Shown here one piece after another: positions 14,064-21,002 of a DNA stretch of 21,002 nt; positions within the stretch are counted from its first letter, which is position 1, and every line of letters begins with the position of its first letter. Position numbers and translations under genes: made by a program. Below the pieces are notes generated by a model. The model worked only from the letters and a program-made list of their open reading frames with translations, was not told the DNA's origin and did not search any database. The stretch spans positions 1-21,002 of the forward strand of contig DEGR01000009.1 of NCBI GenBank assembly GCA_002351535.1, written 5' to 3'. This DNA comes from Lachnospira sp. UBA2821 (GTDB taxonomy: Bacteria; Bacillota; Clostridia; Lachnospirales; Lachnospiraceae).

Positions 14064-15974
14064 ATGGGAAGAGTGGACGACATAGAATATACAATAAGGG
14101 CAGGTGAACCTGTGCCTCTTGGAGCTGAGGAAGTGGGAAGAAAGGCAGTAAATTTCGCGATTATGGCCCCTGGAGAAGAGGTGTGTTCCCTCTTATTATA
14201 TAGAAAGAATACTACAAAGATATTGACAGAGATACCACTTACAGATGATATGCGTTTTGGAGATGTGTATGCGGTTTTGGTTGAAGGGATAAAGGCAGGC
14301 GACTGTGACTACGCATATCGCATCGGAGGAAATGTAGAACAGGACCCATTTGCAACTCTTATAAATGGTGGGGGTGAATGGGGAGATAAAGACAAAGAAT
14401 ACACATCAGGAATTGCAGATAACAGATATGACTGGGAAGGCGACAGAACTTTATGCAGAAAGTTCGAGGATACTATTATATATAGAATGCATGTAAGGGG
14501 ATTTACAAAGAATAAGTTTTCCGGTGTTAAGCACAAAGGTACATTTAAAGGGATTGTAGAGAAGATACCTTATCTTAAAGAACTTGGTATTACTATGGTG
14601 GAACTGATGCCGGCGTATGAGTTTGATGAAGTAGTTAAGAAAAAGGAAAGTTATATAAATCCTAAATATCGTGATATTGAAGAGAATGCAGAGAATATAA
14701 AAATTGATTACTGGGGATATTGTGAGGGAAATTACTTTACACCTAAAGTTTCATATTCTTCTGCAAAAGGAAGGGGAGGAGCTGTAAGGGAATTTAAGGA
14801 TATGGTTAAAGCACTTCACCGTAACGGTATAGAAGTTGCTATGGAATTCTATTTTCCTGAGAATGTTAATCCATCACTTATACAGGAATGTTTCAGGTAC
14901 TGGGTGAGAAAGTTCCATATAGATGGAATACATTGTAATATCCAGCCGGGTATAAGAGATATGATACAGAAAGATCCATATCTTAGTAAAACAAAACTTA
15001 TGGATTACGGTTGGAATCAAGAGAAAGTATATGCTATGAAGCATCTTGCTGAATATAATGATGAGTTTATGAATGTTGCTAGATGTTTTCTTAAGGGTGA
15101 TGAGAGCAGAGTGGCAGATATGGTATATCGTATGAGGTACAATCCTATTTCGGCCGCAACAGTCAATTATATAGCTAATAATAATACATTTACTGTGTAT
15201 GATAATGTTGTATATGGAAGAAAGCACAATGAAATTAATGGTGAGAACAATAAAGATGGAAGGGAATTGGAATATAGCTGGAATTGTGGTTACGAGGGTG
15301 AAACAAGACGTAAAAAGGTGCGGGAATTAAGAATCAGACAGATTAAAAATATTTTTACCATTCTTCTGATGAGTCAGGGAACTCCGATGATATTTGCAGG
15401 AGATGAATTTTGTAACAGCAGAGGTGGAAATAATAATTCATACTGTCAGGATAATGAGATATCATGGACAAGCTGGAATGCAAAGAAGAAGAATGAAGAA
15501 ATATTTCAGTATGTTAAATTTTTAATAGATTTCAGGAAAAAGCATTCTATAGTTCATGTCAGCTCTCAGATGCAGATGAGAGATTTCAGGGCTCTTGGAA
15601 TACCCGATATGTCTTTTCACAGTGATAAAACCTGGGTATTGGATGTTGGATGTTTTTGCAGACAGTTCGGCATGATGCTTAATGGCAAATATAGTGTCAT
15701 CTATGGTAATGATGAAGAAAGAACTGTGTATATTGCTTATAATATGCATTGGGAGGAACGTTCACTCGGACTTCCGGGAAATGACGATTCAGTATGGGAC
15801 ATAGAAGCATGTACTAACACTACTGATAAACCGGAGATAAGCGGAAGAATGCTGCAAATGCCTCCTAGGACTTCAGCTATTATTACAAGAGAAGAAAAAG
15901 GAAATGCCATGGCAGGTCGTATTAAGGCTGACAAGGAGAAAAAAAGTGGTGAAAACCGTGTGGAGTCTATCTAA
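14064..15974 (+). CDS. GlgX/isoamylase-like GH13 protein, probably catalytically inactive
   Basis: A 636-aa protein with an N-terminal CBM48-like domain (about 10-100), a GH13 barrel (135-490) and a C-terminal beta domain. Similarity to glycogen debranching enzymes is plain in stretches such as HNEINGENNKDG, SWNCG and GTPMIFAGDEF...NNNSYCQDNEISW. Yet by eye-alignment with GlgX each catalytic residue is changed: the region II nucleophile Asp is N292 (DGIHCN for DGFRFD), the region III acid/base Glu is Y315 (LMDYGW for LIAEPW), and region IV His-Asp is N373-N374. Region I (DxxxNH) is replaced by EFYFPEN, with about 50 loop residues missing after it. The frame is intact, so this looks like a retained pseudoenzyme, perhaps an alpha-glucan-binding or regulatory protein. 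ATG 14064 lies 10 nt from AAAGGA; TTG 14058 is the alternative start. It overlaps the TraX gene by 29 nt. Confidence 0.85.
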   Translation: MGRVDDIEYTIRAGEPVPLGAEEVGRKAVNFAIMAPGEEVCSLLLYRKNTTKILTEIPLTDDMRFGDVYAVLVEGIKAGDCDYAYRIGGNVEQDPFATLINGGGEWGDKDKEYTSGIADNRYDWEGDRTLCRKFEDTIIYRMHVRGFTKNKFSGVKHKGTFKGIVEKIPYLKELGITMVELMPAYEFDEVVKKKESYINPKYRDIEENAENIKIDYWGYCEGNYFTPKVSYSSAKGRGGAVREFKDMVKALHRNGIEVAMEFYFPENVNPSLIQECFRYWVRKFHIDGIHCNIQPGIRDMIQKDPYLSKTKLMDYGWNQEKVYAMKHLAEYNDEFMNVARCFLKGDESRVADMVYRMRYNPISAATVNYIANNNTFTVYDNVVYGRKHNEINGENNKDGRELEYSWNCGYEGETRRKKVRELRIRQIKNIFTILLMSQGTPMIFAGDEFCNSRGGNNNSYCQDNEISWTSWNAKKKNEEIFQYVKFLIDFRKKHSIVHVSSQMQMRDFRALGIPDMSFHSDKTWVLDVGCFCRQFGMMLNGKYSVIYGNDEERTVYIAYNMHWEERSLGLPGNDDSVWDIEACTNTTDKPEISGRMLQMPPRTSAIITREEKGNAMAGRIKADKEKKSGENRVESI

Positions 15975-16617
15975 AGGATTTACAACATTTGAACTTAAGG
16001 TAATTGCTGTAATAAGTATGATAACGGACCATGTAGGATGCATTTTGTTCCCGGAAGTGACAATGTTAAGGATTATCGGAAGAATGGCGTTTCCTATATA
16101 TAGTTTTTTACTTGTTGAGGGTTTCTATAATACACATTCAAAAAGAAAGTATATTAACAGGATGATACTGTTTGCATGTATATCAGAGATTCCGTTTGAC
16201 ATGGCGGTATATAATAAACCATTTTATCCGGGAAGTCAGAATGTTTTTTTTACATTAGCAATTGCACTAGTTACATTAACCATAATGAATGAGGCTAAAG
16301 ACACTTTAACTGAATGTGTTGTGGGATTTATGGGATTATTTGCTGCAACATGTATTCGATGTGATTATTCTTATTATGGTATATTCATGATATATTTCTT
16401 TTATTTTTTTAGAATGAAGAAAGTAAGATGCACTTTCTGGCAGATATATATGAATGGAATTGCAATAGGTGGAATGCAGTGGGCGGCAGCTTTGGCTATG
16501 GTTCCGATAAATATGTATAATGGAAGACAGGGAACTAAGAGATATAAGTGGTTGTTTTATGCAATATATCCGGTACATCTTATTGTTTTACAATTAATAC
16601 ATACAATTATAAAATAA
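15946..16617 (+). CDS. TraX-family integral membrane protein
   Basis: A 223-aa polytopic membrane protein with several hydrophobic spans. The family features are clear near the N terminus: FELKVIAVISMITDHVG and RMAFPIYSFLLVEGFYNTHSKRKYINR, and near the C terminus KWLFYAIYPVHLIVL. In F-type plasmids TraX N-acetylates pilin; chromosomal Firmicutes members have no known substrate and probably acylate or acetylate something at the membrane. The frame is open from 15904, but AAGGAG at 15933-15938 points to the GTG at 15946 (7 nt spacing). It overlaps the end of the GH13-like gene by 29 nt, indicating coupled expression; that suggests, without proof, a carbohydrate or envelope-related substrate. 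Its stop codon abuts the terminator stem. Confidence 0.85.
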   Translation: MVKTVWSLSKGFTTFELKVIAVISMITDHVGCILFPEVTMLRIIGRMAFPIYSFLLVEGFYNTHSKRKYINRMILFACISEIPFDMAVYNKPFYPGSQNVFFTLAIALVTLTIMNEAKDTLTECVVGFMGLFAATCIRCDYSYYGIFMIYFFYFFRMKKVRCTFWQIYMNGIAIGGMQWAAALAMVPINMYNGRQGTKRYKWLFYAIYPVHLIVLQLIHTIIK

Positions 16618-16653
16618 CCCATGTTGTGTCGGCGAAGACATGACATGGGTTTT
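16617..16653 (+). terminator. Intrinsic terminator after the TraX gene
   Basis: ACCCATGTTGTGTC (16617-16630) pairs with GACATGACATGGGT (16637-16650) through 14 bp including two G-U pairs, with a 6-nt loop, followed by TTT at 16651-16653. It lies between convergent genes; the T run on the opposite strand is weaker, so reverse activity is uncertain. Confidence 0.82.
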
Positions 16654-16667
16654 AATAATTATACGGT

Positions 16668-17741
16668 TTAATTATTTTTCTCTTTTTTACTAACAATGCC
16701 CTTTGAATCAATATTTACATCATATGAGATATTATTAAGATTGTTTATAAACTGGTCATTTGCGGAGCCGTCAAGAGCAGTTGTTTTATATGCTTCTGTA
16801 GAACAGCCGTTGACAGTCAGAGTGATTTTGTTTTTAGGGGAAACATTAAGTTCTATCATTTCTGTATTTGCGTGATAATCAGAATTCAGGAAGTTACCTA
16901 TGCTATAGATTATAGGTTTATCTTTATAGAATTGTATTCCCTGAATAAAATCACTACATCCAATAACAGTGTCACATCCGGCGTCTATAAAATCTTTTGC
17001 CATTTTGCGCTGGTCATTGTCAGGTTCAGAAGAAGATGAACCTGTGTCCCATGCAATGCTAAGAATGAGAAAATCGCAGGTTTTTTTTGCACGTTTGATA
17101 TTATAGCATATGTTGTCTGAGGAGTTGTCAACATATATTCCCTGTGAGGCTTTTTCATGACTTGTAGCATTTACGGCACTTCCTTTAGAAGAAGGGTCAT
17201 CATAGTAAACCGATAACAGGCCAATTTTACGGCCATTGCATTCTAACACGGATGCCTTACACGAACTGTCCAAATCTTCACCTGCCCCTGCATAATTCAT
17301 TTCTGCTGAATTAAGTTCATTTATTGTATTTTGTGTTATATAGTCCGCATTTTGTTTAAAATAAGGATTTGCTAATGATACCATATTTATTCCAAGTTCT
17401 TTTATTATATGGTAGTTATCAGATACAGTATTGTTTGGGGCTGTAAATGCTGATATTGTGAAGCACTGATTCATAACAGCAATATCGGCTGATTTTATTT
17501 TGGATGAAATACTGTCTGATAGAAAACCTGAAAGACCAAGGTCGTTATATCTTGTGAGTAACTTTTTACTCATATTAACATTTCCTATTAAAGCAATGCT
17601 GACAGAATCAGACTTGCTTTTTCTGGTTGTAGAATCAGACGAAATAAAAGTTTTGATAAACTTTAGCCCTATTATTATTACAACAATTGAGGCAGCAGCA
17701 ATAATAATGTTGAACAACTGCCGGTTTTCTTTGTTAAACAC
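16668..17741 (-). CDS. Membrane-anchored CapA/PgsA-like protein with degenerate active site
   Basis: A 357-aa protein with a signal-anchor span (about 11-30) and an extracellular CapA-type calcineurin-like phosphoesterase fold. Family segments are clear: VSLAN, YAGAGEDL, NGRKIGLLSVY, DQRKMAKDFIDAG and YKDKPIIYSIGNF. However, the usual metal and active-site residues are missing: GDVML is GNVNM (N54), the NLE motif is NQC (91-93), NNH is NPY (125-127), HWG is AWD (230-232), and the HPH loop before the last motif is CSDF (262-265) and one residue shorter. I infer a non-catalytic member; binding to a polyglutamate or surface polysaccharide is possible but unproven. GTG 17741 is preferred over GTG 17750 because GAGG (17753-17750) lies 8 nt before it. 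It is a single gene, divergent from the pyridoxal kinase operon. Confidence 0.82.
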   Translation of the reverse strand: MFNKENRQLFNIIIAAASIVVIIIGLKFIKTFISSDSTTRKSKSDSVSIALIGNVNMSKKLLTRYNDLGLSGFLSDSISSKIKSADIAVMNQCFTISAFTAPNNTVSDNYHIIKELGINMVSLANPYFKQNADYITQNTINELNSAEMNYAGAGEDLDSSCKASVLECNGRKIGLLSVYYDDPSSKGSAVNATSHEKASQGIYVDNSSDNICYNIKRAKKTCDFLILSIAWDTGSSSSEPDNDQRKMAKDFIDAGCDTVIGCSDFIQGIQFYKDKPIIYSIGNFLNSDYHANTEMIELNVSPKNKITLTVNGCSTEAYKTTALDGSANDQFINNLNNISYDVNIDSKGIVSKKEKNN

Positions 17742-17786
17742 AATAAACACCTCACGTTACATATAGTATTAAAATCTTATTTTCTT

Positions 17787-17815
17787 ATTATAGTTGCTTT
17801 TTTGCTTTTTAACAA
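17787..17815 (-). promoter_or_regulatory. Promoter of the CapA-like gene
   Basis: On the minus strand TTGTTA (17815-17810) and a perfect TATAAT (17792-17787) are 17 bp apart, about 45 nt upstream of the GTG start. Strong sigma-A match. It overlaps the opposite-strand promoter at 17794-17822. Confidence 0.72.
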
Positions 17816-17822
17816 GTAAAAT
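17794..17822 (+). promoter_or_regulatory. Possible promoter of the kinase-Maf operon
   Basis: TTGCTT (17794-17799) and TAAAAT (17817-17822) are 17 bp apart, about 50 nt upstream of the kinase start. The match is moderate. It covers almost the same DNA as the CapA-like promoter on the other strand, so the two should exclude each other. Confidence 0.5.
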
Positions 17823-17872
17823 ATTAGAAGTGCAATCAGACAGATATTATGGCATAAGAAAAGGAGATTAAT

Positions 17873-18706
17873 ATGTCACATAATAATCAAAAAAAGATAG
17901 CGGTGGTAAATGATATATCAGGATTTGGAAGATGTTCAATAGCGGTATCACTACCGATTATTTCTGCTATGAAGATACAATGTTGTCCGTTACCTACATC
18001 TATTTTTTCTAATCACAGTGGATTTGAAGAATTTTTCTTTGATGATTATACGGACAGGATGCAGATATATATAGATAACTGGAAAAAACTCGACCTTCAA
18101 TTTAACGGAATTGCAACAGGTTTTCTCGGTTCTGAGAAACAGATTGAAATAGTGGGACGATTTTTAAAAGACTTTAAAAATGATAATACAACTGTTATAA
18201 TAGACCCGGTTATGGGAGATTATGGAAAACCATATGCCACTTATACTAAAGAGATGTGCTATGAAATGAAAAAACTTGTATCTCACGCAGATATACTTAC
18301 ACCTAATCTTACAGAGGCGTGCATTCTTACAGATATGGATTATTCGGAAACTATCGGGAGAAAAGAACTTGAAAAAATAGTGTATCTTTTATCGGAGCAG
18401 GGTCCTGAAAAAATAGTAATCACAGGACTTCAAAGAGGAGATATGGTTACTAATTTCGTATATGAAAAGGGAAAAGATATAAAAGAGATAAGTACAAAAA
18501 AGATTGGAAAAGAACGTTCAGGAACAGGTGATATATTTGCATCCATTATTGCTGCTGACGCAGTGAATGGTGTTGATTTTGCAAAATCTGTAAATAAAGC
18601 GACAGAGTTTATAAGTAAATGTATAGTAAAATCGATTGAGATGCGTATTCCATATACAGATGGTGTATGTTTTGAAGAATTTCTGACAACGCTAAAGAGT
18701 GATTAA
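17873..18706 (+). CDS. Pyridoxal/pyridoxamine kinase (ribokinase-like, PdxY/ThiD type)
   Basis: A 277-aa small-molecule kinase that phosphorylates B6 vitamers with ATP to supply pyridoxal phosphate. Seen are VVNDISGFGRCS at 11-22, the substrate-region segment FSNHSG (45-50), DPVMGD (111-116), TPN (143-145) and the ATP/anion-hole signature SGTGD (216-220) with the catalytic Asp220. Length is normal. AAGGAG lies a few bases before the ATG. The ISGFGRCS and FSNHSGF segments favour the pyridoxal/pyridoxamine kinase branch over hydroxymethylpyrimidine kinase, though ThiD-like activity cannot be excluded from sequence. First gene of a tightly packed four-gene plus-strand operon. Confidence 0.88.
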   Translation: MSHNNQKKIAVVNDISGFGRCSIAVSLPIISAMKIQCCPLPTSIFSNHSGFEEFFFDDYTDRMQIYIDNWKKLDLQFNGIATGFLGSEKQIEIVGRFLKDFKNDNTTVIIDPVMGDYGKPYATYTKEMCYEMKKLVSHADILTPNLTEACILTDMDYSETIGRKELEKIVYLLSEQGPEKIVITGLQRGDMVTNFVYEKGKDIKEISTKKIGKERSGTGDIFASIIAADAVNGVDFAKSVNKATEFISKCIVKSIEMRIPYTDGVCFEEFLTTLKSD

Positions 18707-18727
18707 TAAAGAAAGAAGGAATAGATA

Positions 18728-19342
18728 ATGAATAAAGCAATGACTATCTTATATAAGGTACATAATAATATATATGTTAACCTTACCAACAAATGTCCCT
18801 GTGCATGCACATTCTGTTTAAGGCAGACAAGAGACCATATGGAAGATTCAGACCCATTGTGGCTTGAGCATGAACCTACTTTTGAAGAGGTAATAGAAGA
18901 ATTTGGAAGATGGAATGTAGAGGAATATGATGAGGTTGTATTCTGTGGTTTTGGAGAACCGACAGAGAGACTTGAACTTCTTCTTGAAGTTGCAGCATGG
19001 TTAAAGAAAAATTATAATATTAAAACAAGAGTAAATACGAATGGTCTTGCCAACTTTATTTATAATAAAGAAACAGAACCGATGTTTGAGGGCAAAATAG
19101 ATACTGTTTCTATAAGTCTTAATACCCCTAATCCGGAGAGATATTATGAACTTACGAGAAGCAGATTCGGCATCGAGTCATTTGACGGAATGATTAAGTT
19201 TGCAAAGAATGTAAAAAAATATGTGCCGAATGTTGTAATGACAACGGTAAGCACAACATTAACAAAAGAAGAAGAAGAAGAGTGTCAGAAAATATGTGAT
19301 AAAATAGGTGTGACATACAGAATCAGACCTTGGGAAGATTAA
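18728..19342 (+). CDS. Small radical SAM protein of the TatD-associated type
   Basis: A 204-aa radical SAM protein consisting of little more than the core barrel. The cluster motif is C23-x3-C27-x2-C30, with an extra Cys at 25; GFGEP (74-78) stands for the SAM-binding GGEP motif, and TRVNTNGLAN and IDTVSISLN are typical barrel strands. There is no SPASM or other auxiliary cluster domain. The sequence resembles the family annotated as TatD family nuclease-associated radical SAM protein, whose reaction is unknown; it also has QueE-like brevity. No TatD gene is in the window: it lies instead between pyridoxal kinase (21 nt before) and maf (15 nt after). AAGGAA at 18715 serves as ribosome site. 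Confidence 0.85.
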   Translation: MNKAMTILYKVHNNIYVNLTNKCPCACTFCLRQTRDHMEDSDPLWLEHEPTFEEVIEEFGRWNVEEYDEVVFCGFGEPTERLELLLEVAAWLKKNYNIKTRVNTNGLANFIYNKETEPMFEGKIDTVSISLNTPNPERYYELTRSRFGIESFDGMIKFAKNVKKYVPNVVMTTVSTTLTKEEEEECQKICDKIGVTYRIRPWED

Positions 19343-19357
19343 GATTAAGGAGAAAAT

Positions 19358-19933
19358 ATGGCAAAGATAATACTTGCATCCCAGTCACCGAGAAGAAAAG
19401 AAATATTGCATCAGGTAGGAATTGAATTCGAGTGTTTTCCAAGTGACAAAGATGAAATATGTTCATCTGTAACACCGTATGATATTGTTGTAGAACTTGC
19501 GGAAATGAAAGCGAAAGATGTTGCAAAGAAAAAAGCAGGTGAATATGAACTTGTTATTGGTGCAGATACCGTAGTTGCATGTGATGATAAAATACTTGGC
19601 AAACCGGCGGATTCTGAAACAGCATTTGAAATGCTGTCAATGCTGCAGGGAAGAAGTCATCAGGTATATACAGGAGTTGCACTGGTATTTAAAGATAAGA
19701 CATATACGTTCTATAAGAAGACAGAAGTATATGTATACAAAATGACGGATGATGAGATATATAATTACATATCAACGGGAGAGCCTATGGATAAAGCAGG
19801 TGCATATGCAATTCAGGGAAAATTTGCCTCTTATATTGAGAAAATAGAGGGAGATTATTATAATGTGGTCGGGCTGCCTGTTTCAGCAATTGTACAGAAT
19901 ATCAAAAGTCTTGGAAGAGAGGAATTACTTTAG
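19358..19933 (+). CDS. maf: Maf family nucleoside triphosphate pyrophosphatase
   Basis: A 191-aa cytoplasmic house-cleaning enzyme that hydrolyses non-canonical or excess nucleotides (dTTP, UTP and modified forms) to monophosphates; Bacillus Maf is tied to septum control. Intact motifs: ASQSPRRKEIL (7-17), GADTVV (68-73, Asp70 is the likely catalytic base), LGKPAD (80-85), GRSHQVYTG (98-106) and DKAGAYAIQGKFA. Length is standard. AAGGAG precedes the ATG, 15 nt after the radical SAM gene, and only 3 nt separate its stop from the next gene. Confidence 0.95.
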   Translation: MAKIILASQSPRRKEILHQVGIEFECFPSDKDEICSSVTPYDIVVELAEMKAKDVAKKKAGEYELVIGADTVVACDDKILGKPADSETAFEMLSMLQGRSHQVYTGVALVFKDKTYTFYKKTEVYVYKMTDDEIYNYISTGEPMDKAGAYAIQGKFASYIEKIEGDYYNVVGLPVSAIVQNIKSLGREELL

Positions 19934-19936
19934 TAT

Positions 19937-21002
19937 ATGAAAAAGAGAATAATGTCAGTTGCAGCATTGATGATGTGTGGAGTCATTATGGCGGGCTGCA
20001 GCAGTAAAATAATGTTTACAACAGGTCTTAAGAGCGACCAGATATTCAGAATAGATGGCAGTGTATGTACAAAGCCGGAGGCGATGATACTGTTATCAAC
20101 GGAGCAGAAGAAATACGAAAATTCTTATGGCAGTGAAATATGGCAGCAGGATTGTGGCGGAGTAACGATGGAAGAGTATGTTAAAAACAATGTTAAGAAT
20201 CAATTGGCACGTTTGAAGACACTTTCATTACTGGCACAAAAACAAAAAGTAACATTATCCGAGAAGGAAAAGAAGAAGATAGATAAAGCAGCTAAAACAT
20301 ATATGGAAAGTCTTAAAAAAGCAGAGATTAAATATATGGGAATAACAAAAGAAGACGTTGTATCACTTTATACACAGTATGCACTGTCACAAAAATTATA
20401 TAATGAAACAATCAGTGATGCTGAACCGGAGGTCAGTGATGCTGATGCAAAGATGATTAAAGTGCAGAGTATATATGTAAAAGCATGTGATATTGACAAA
20501 AAGTCAGGTAAAGTGACTACATATGACGATACAAAGAAAAAAGAATGTTATGACCGTATAACAAAGATTAAGCAGAAGATTGACTCAGGAATAGATTTTG
20601 AGACAGTTGCAAAGAAAAATTCTGATTCAGGACAGACTGAATCTGTCATTGGAAAAGGTGATATGGAAAAGGAATTCGAAGAAAAAGCATTTTCGCTTTC
20701 CCAGGGTCAGGTAAGTGATATTGTTGAAACTGAAAAAGGATATTATATAATAAAATGCATAAGTGATTATCTTCAGGATGAAACTGCCGCGAGAAAGCAG
20801 GAACTTATTGAAAAAGAAAAAAATCAGGCATTTAAGGACATATATACACCTTATGCAGATAAGGTAAGTTCTGAATTTAATGATAAAGTATGGAAAAAGA
20901 TAAAGTTTGAAGACAATGATAAGGTAAACAATACATCATTTTTTGATGTATATAAAGAAGCTGAGGTAATAGAAAACGATTGTAACAGTTCAGCCTTCCG
21001 GC
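19937..21002 (+). CDS. Parvulin-type peptidyl-prolyl isomerase lipoprotein (PrsA/SurA-like), 3' end outside window
   Basis: The open frame starts at ATG 19937 and runs 355 codons to the window edge without a stop, so the C terminus is missing. It begins MKKRIMSVAALMMCGVIMAGCSS, a type II signal peptide with lipobox VIMAGC, so it should be a lipid-anchored extracytoplasmic protein. A charged helical SurA_N-like region (about 35-165) is followed by a parvulin rotamase-like domain (about 173-275: KVQSIYVKA, DFETVAKKNSDSG, FSLSQGQVSDIVETEKGYYIIK) and a lysine-rich tail. PrsA-type foldases help exported proteins fold, which fits general secretion. The typical IGKG segment is present, whereas the usual HIL at the domain start is SIY. 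It begins 3 nt after maf with only a distant GAGG, so translation is probably coupled. Confidence 0.85.
   Translation, partial: MKKRIMSVAALMMCGVIMAGCSSKIMFTTGLKSDQIFRIDGSVCTKPEAMILLSTEQKKYENSYGSEIWQQDCGGVTMEEYVKNNVKNQLARLKTLSLLAQKQKVTLSEKEKKKIDKAAKTYMESLKKAEIKYMGITKEDVVSLYTQYALSQKLYNETISDAEPEVSDADAKMIKVQSIYVKACDIDKKSGKVTTYDDTKKKECYDRITKIKQKIDSGIDFETVAKKNSDSGQTESVIGKGDMEKEFEEKAFSLSQGQVSDIVETEKGYYIIKCISDYLQDETAARKQELIEKEKNQAFKDIYTPYADKVSSEFNDKVWKKIKFEDNDKVNNTSFFDVYKEAEVIENDCNSSAFR

Noticed and set aside
14874..15227. A 117-codon open frame on the minus strand inside the GH13-like gene.
   Set aside because: It is antisense to a well-supported coding region, has no ribosome site and reads as low-complexity Ile/Ser/His typical of the reverse complement of AT-rich coding DNA.
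14064..15974. The idea that the GH13 motif losses reflect a frameshifted pseudogene or sequencing error.
   Set aside because: The frame is open throughout, similarity to debranching enzymes continues on both sides of each lost motif in the same frame, and the changes are point substitutions at catalytic positions.
1..21002. Search by eye for CRISPR arrays, IS elements, tRNA/rRNA genes, integrase sites or phage genes.
   Set aside because: No regularly spaced repeats, transposase-like proteins, tRNA cloverleaf or rRNA-like stretches were noticed; the longest direct repeat seen was the 14-bp pair before apt.

Overview
The window looks like a chromosomal segment of a low-GC Gram-positive anaerobe of the Clostridia, most likely a Lachnospiraceae member. 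The reasons are the AT-rich codon use, strong purine-rich ribosome binding sites, a fused secDF, a six-cysteine SCIFF ranthipeptide with its radical SAM maturase (almost a marker of Clostridia), and a Tad-type pilus cluster made of divergent small single-span proteins. No rRNA, tRNA, transposase, phage gene or CRISPR array was seen.

Layout. (1) 1-3317, plus strand: the tail of a Tad/type II secretion-like pilus operon, with a fused TadB/TadC-like membrane platform protein followed by four small proteins with an N-terminal membrane span, closed by a bidirectional terminator. (2) 3413-4663, minus strand: a CNNM/CBS/CorC-type membrane protein. (3) 4793-8806, plus strand: a good extended -10 promoter, the SCIFF precursor (46 aa, missed by length-filtered gene calling), a hairpin, the SPASM radical SAM maturase, secDF and a terminator. 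(4) 8874-11308, plus strand: recJ and apt, then a terminator instead of the relA gene that often follows apt in Firmicutes. (5) 11451-13924, minus strand: an ABC-F ATPase translationally coupled (TAATG) to a PHP-domain phosphoesterase. (6) 14064-16617, plus strand: a GlgX/isoamylase-like protein whose three GH13 catalytic carboxylates all appear to be replaced, overlapping a TraX-family membrane protein. (7) 16668-17741, minus strand: a membrane-anchored CapA/PgsA-like protein whose metal ligands are also replaced. (8) 17873-21002, plus strand: pyridoxal kinase, a small TatD-associated-type radical SAM protein, Maf, and a parvulin-type lipoprotein foldase cut by the window edge.

The most interesting points are the SCIFF locus with secDF, two neighbouring apparent pseudoenzymes (a GH13 and a CapA, each degenerate at every catalytic motif while the fold-defining segments remain), a palindrome spanning the -35 boxes of the divergent ABC-F and GH13 promoters, a near-perfect 14-bp direct repeat with a 32-bp period upstream of apt, and translation-start oddities in the pilus operon (a hairpin between a Shine-Dalgarno and an ATG, and a probable CTG start). 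All functional statements come from reading motifs by eye; no database search was run.
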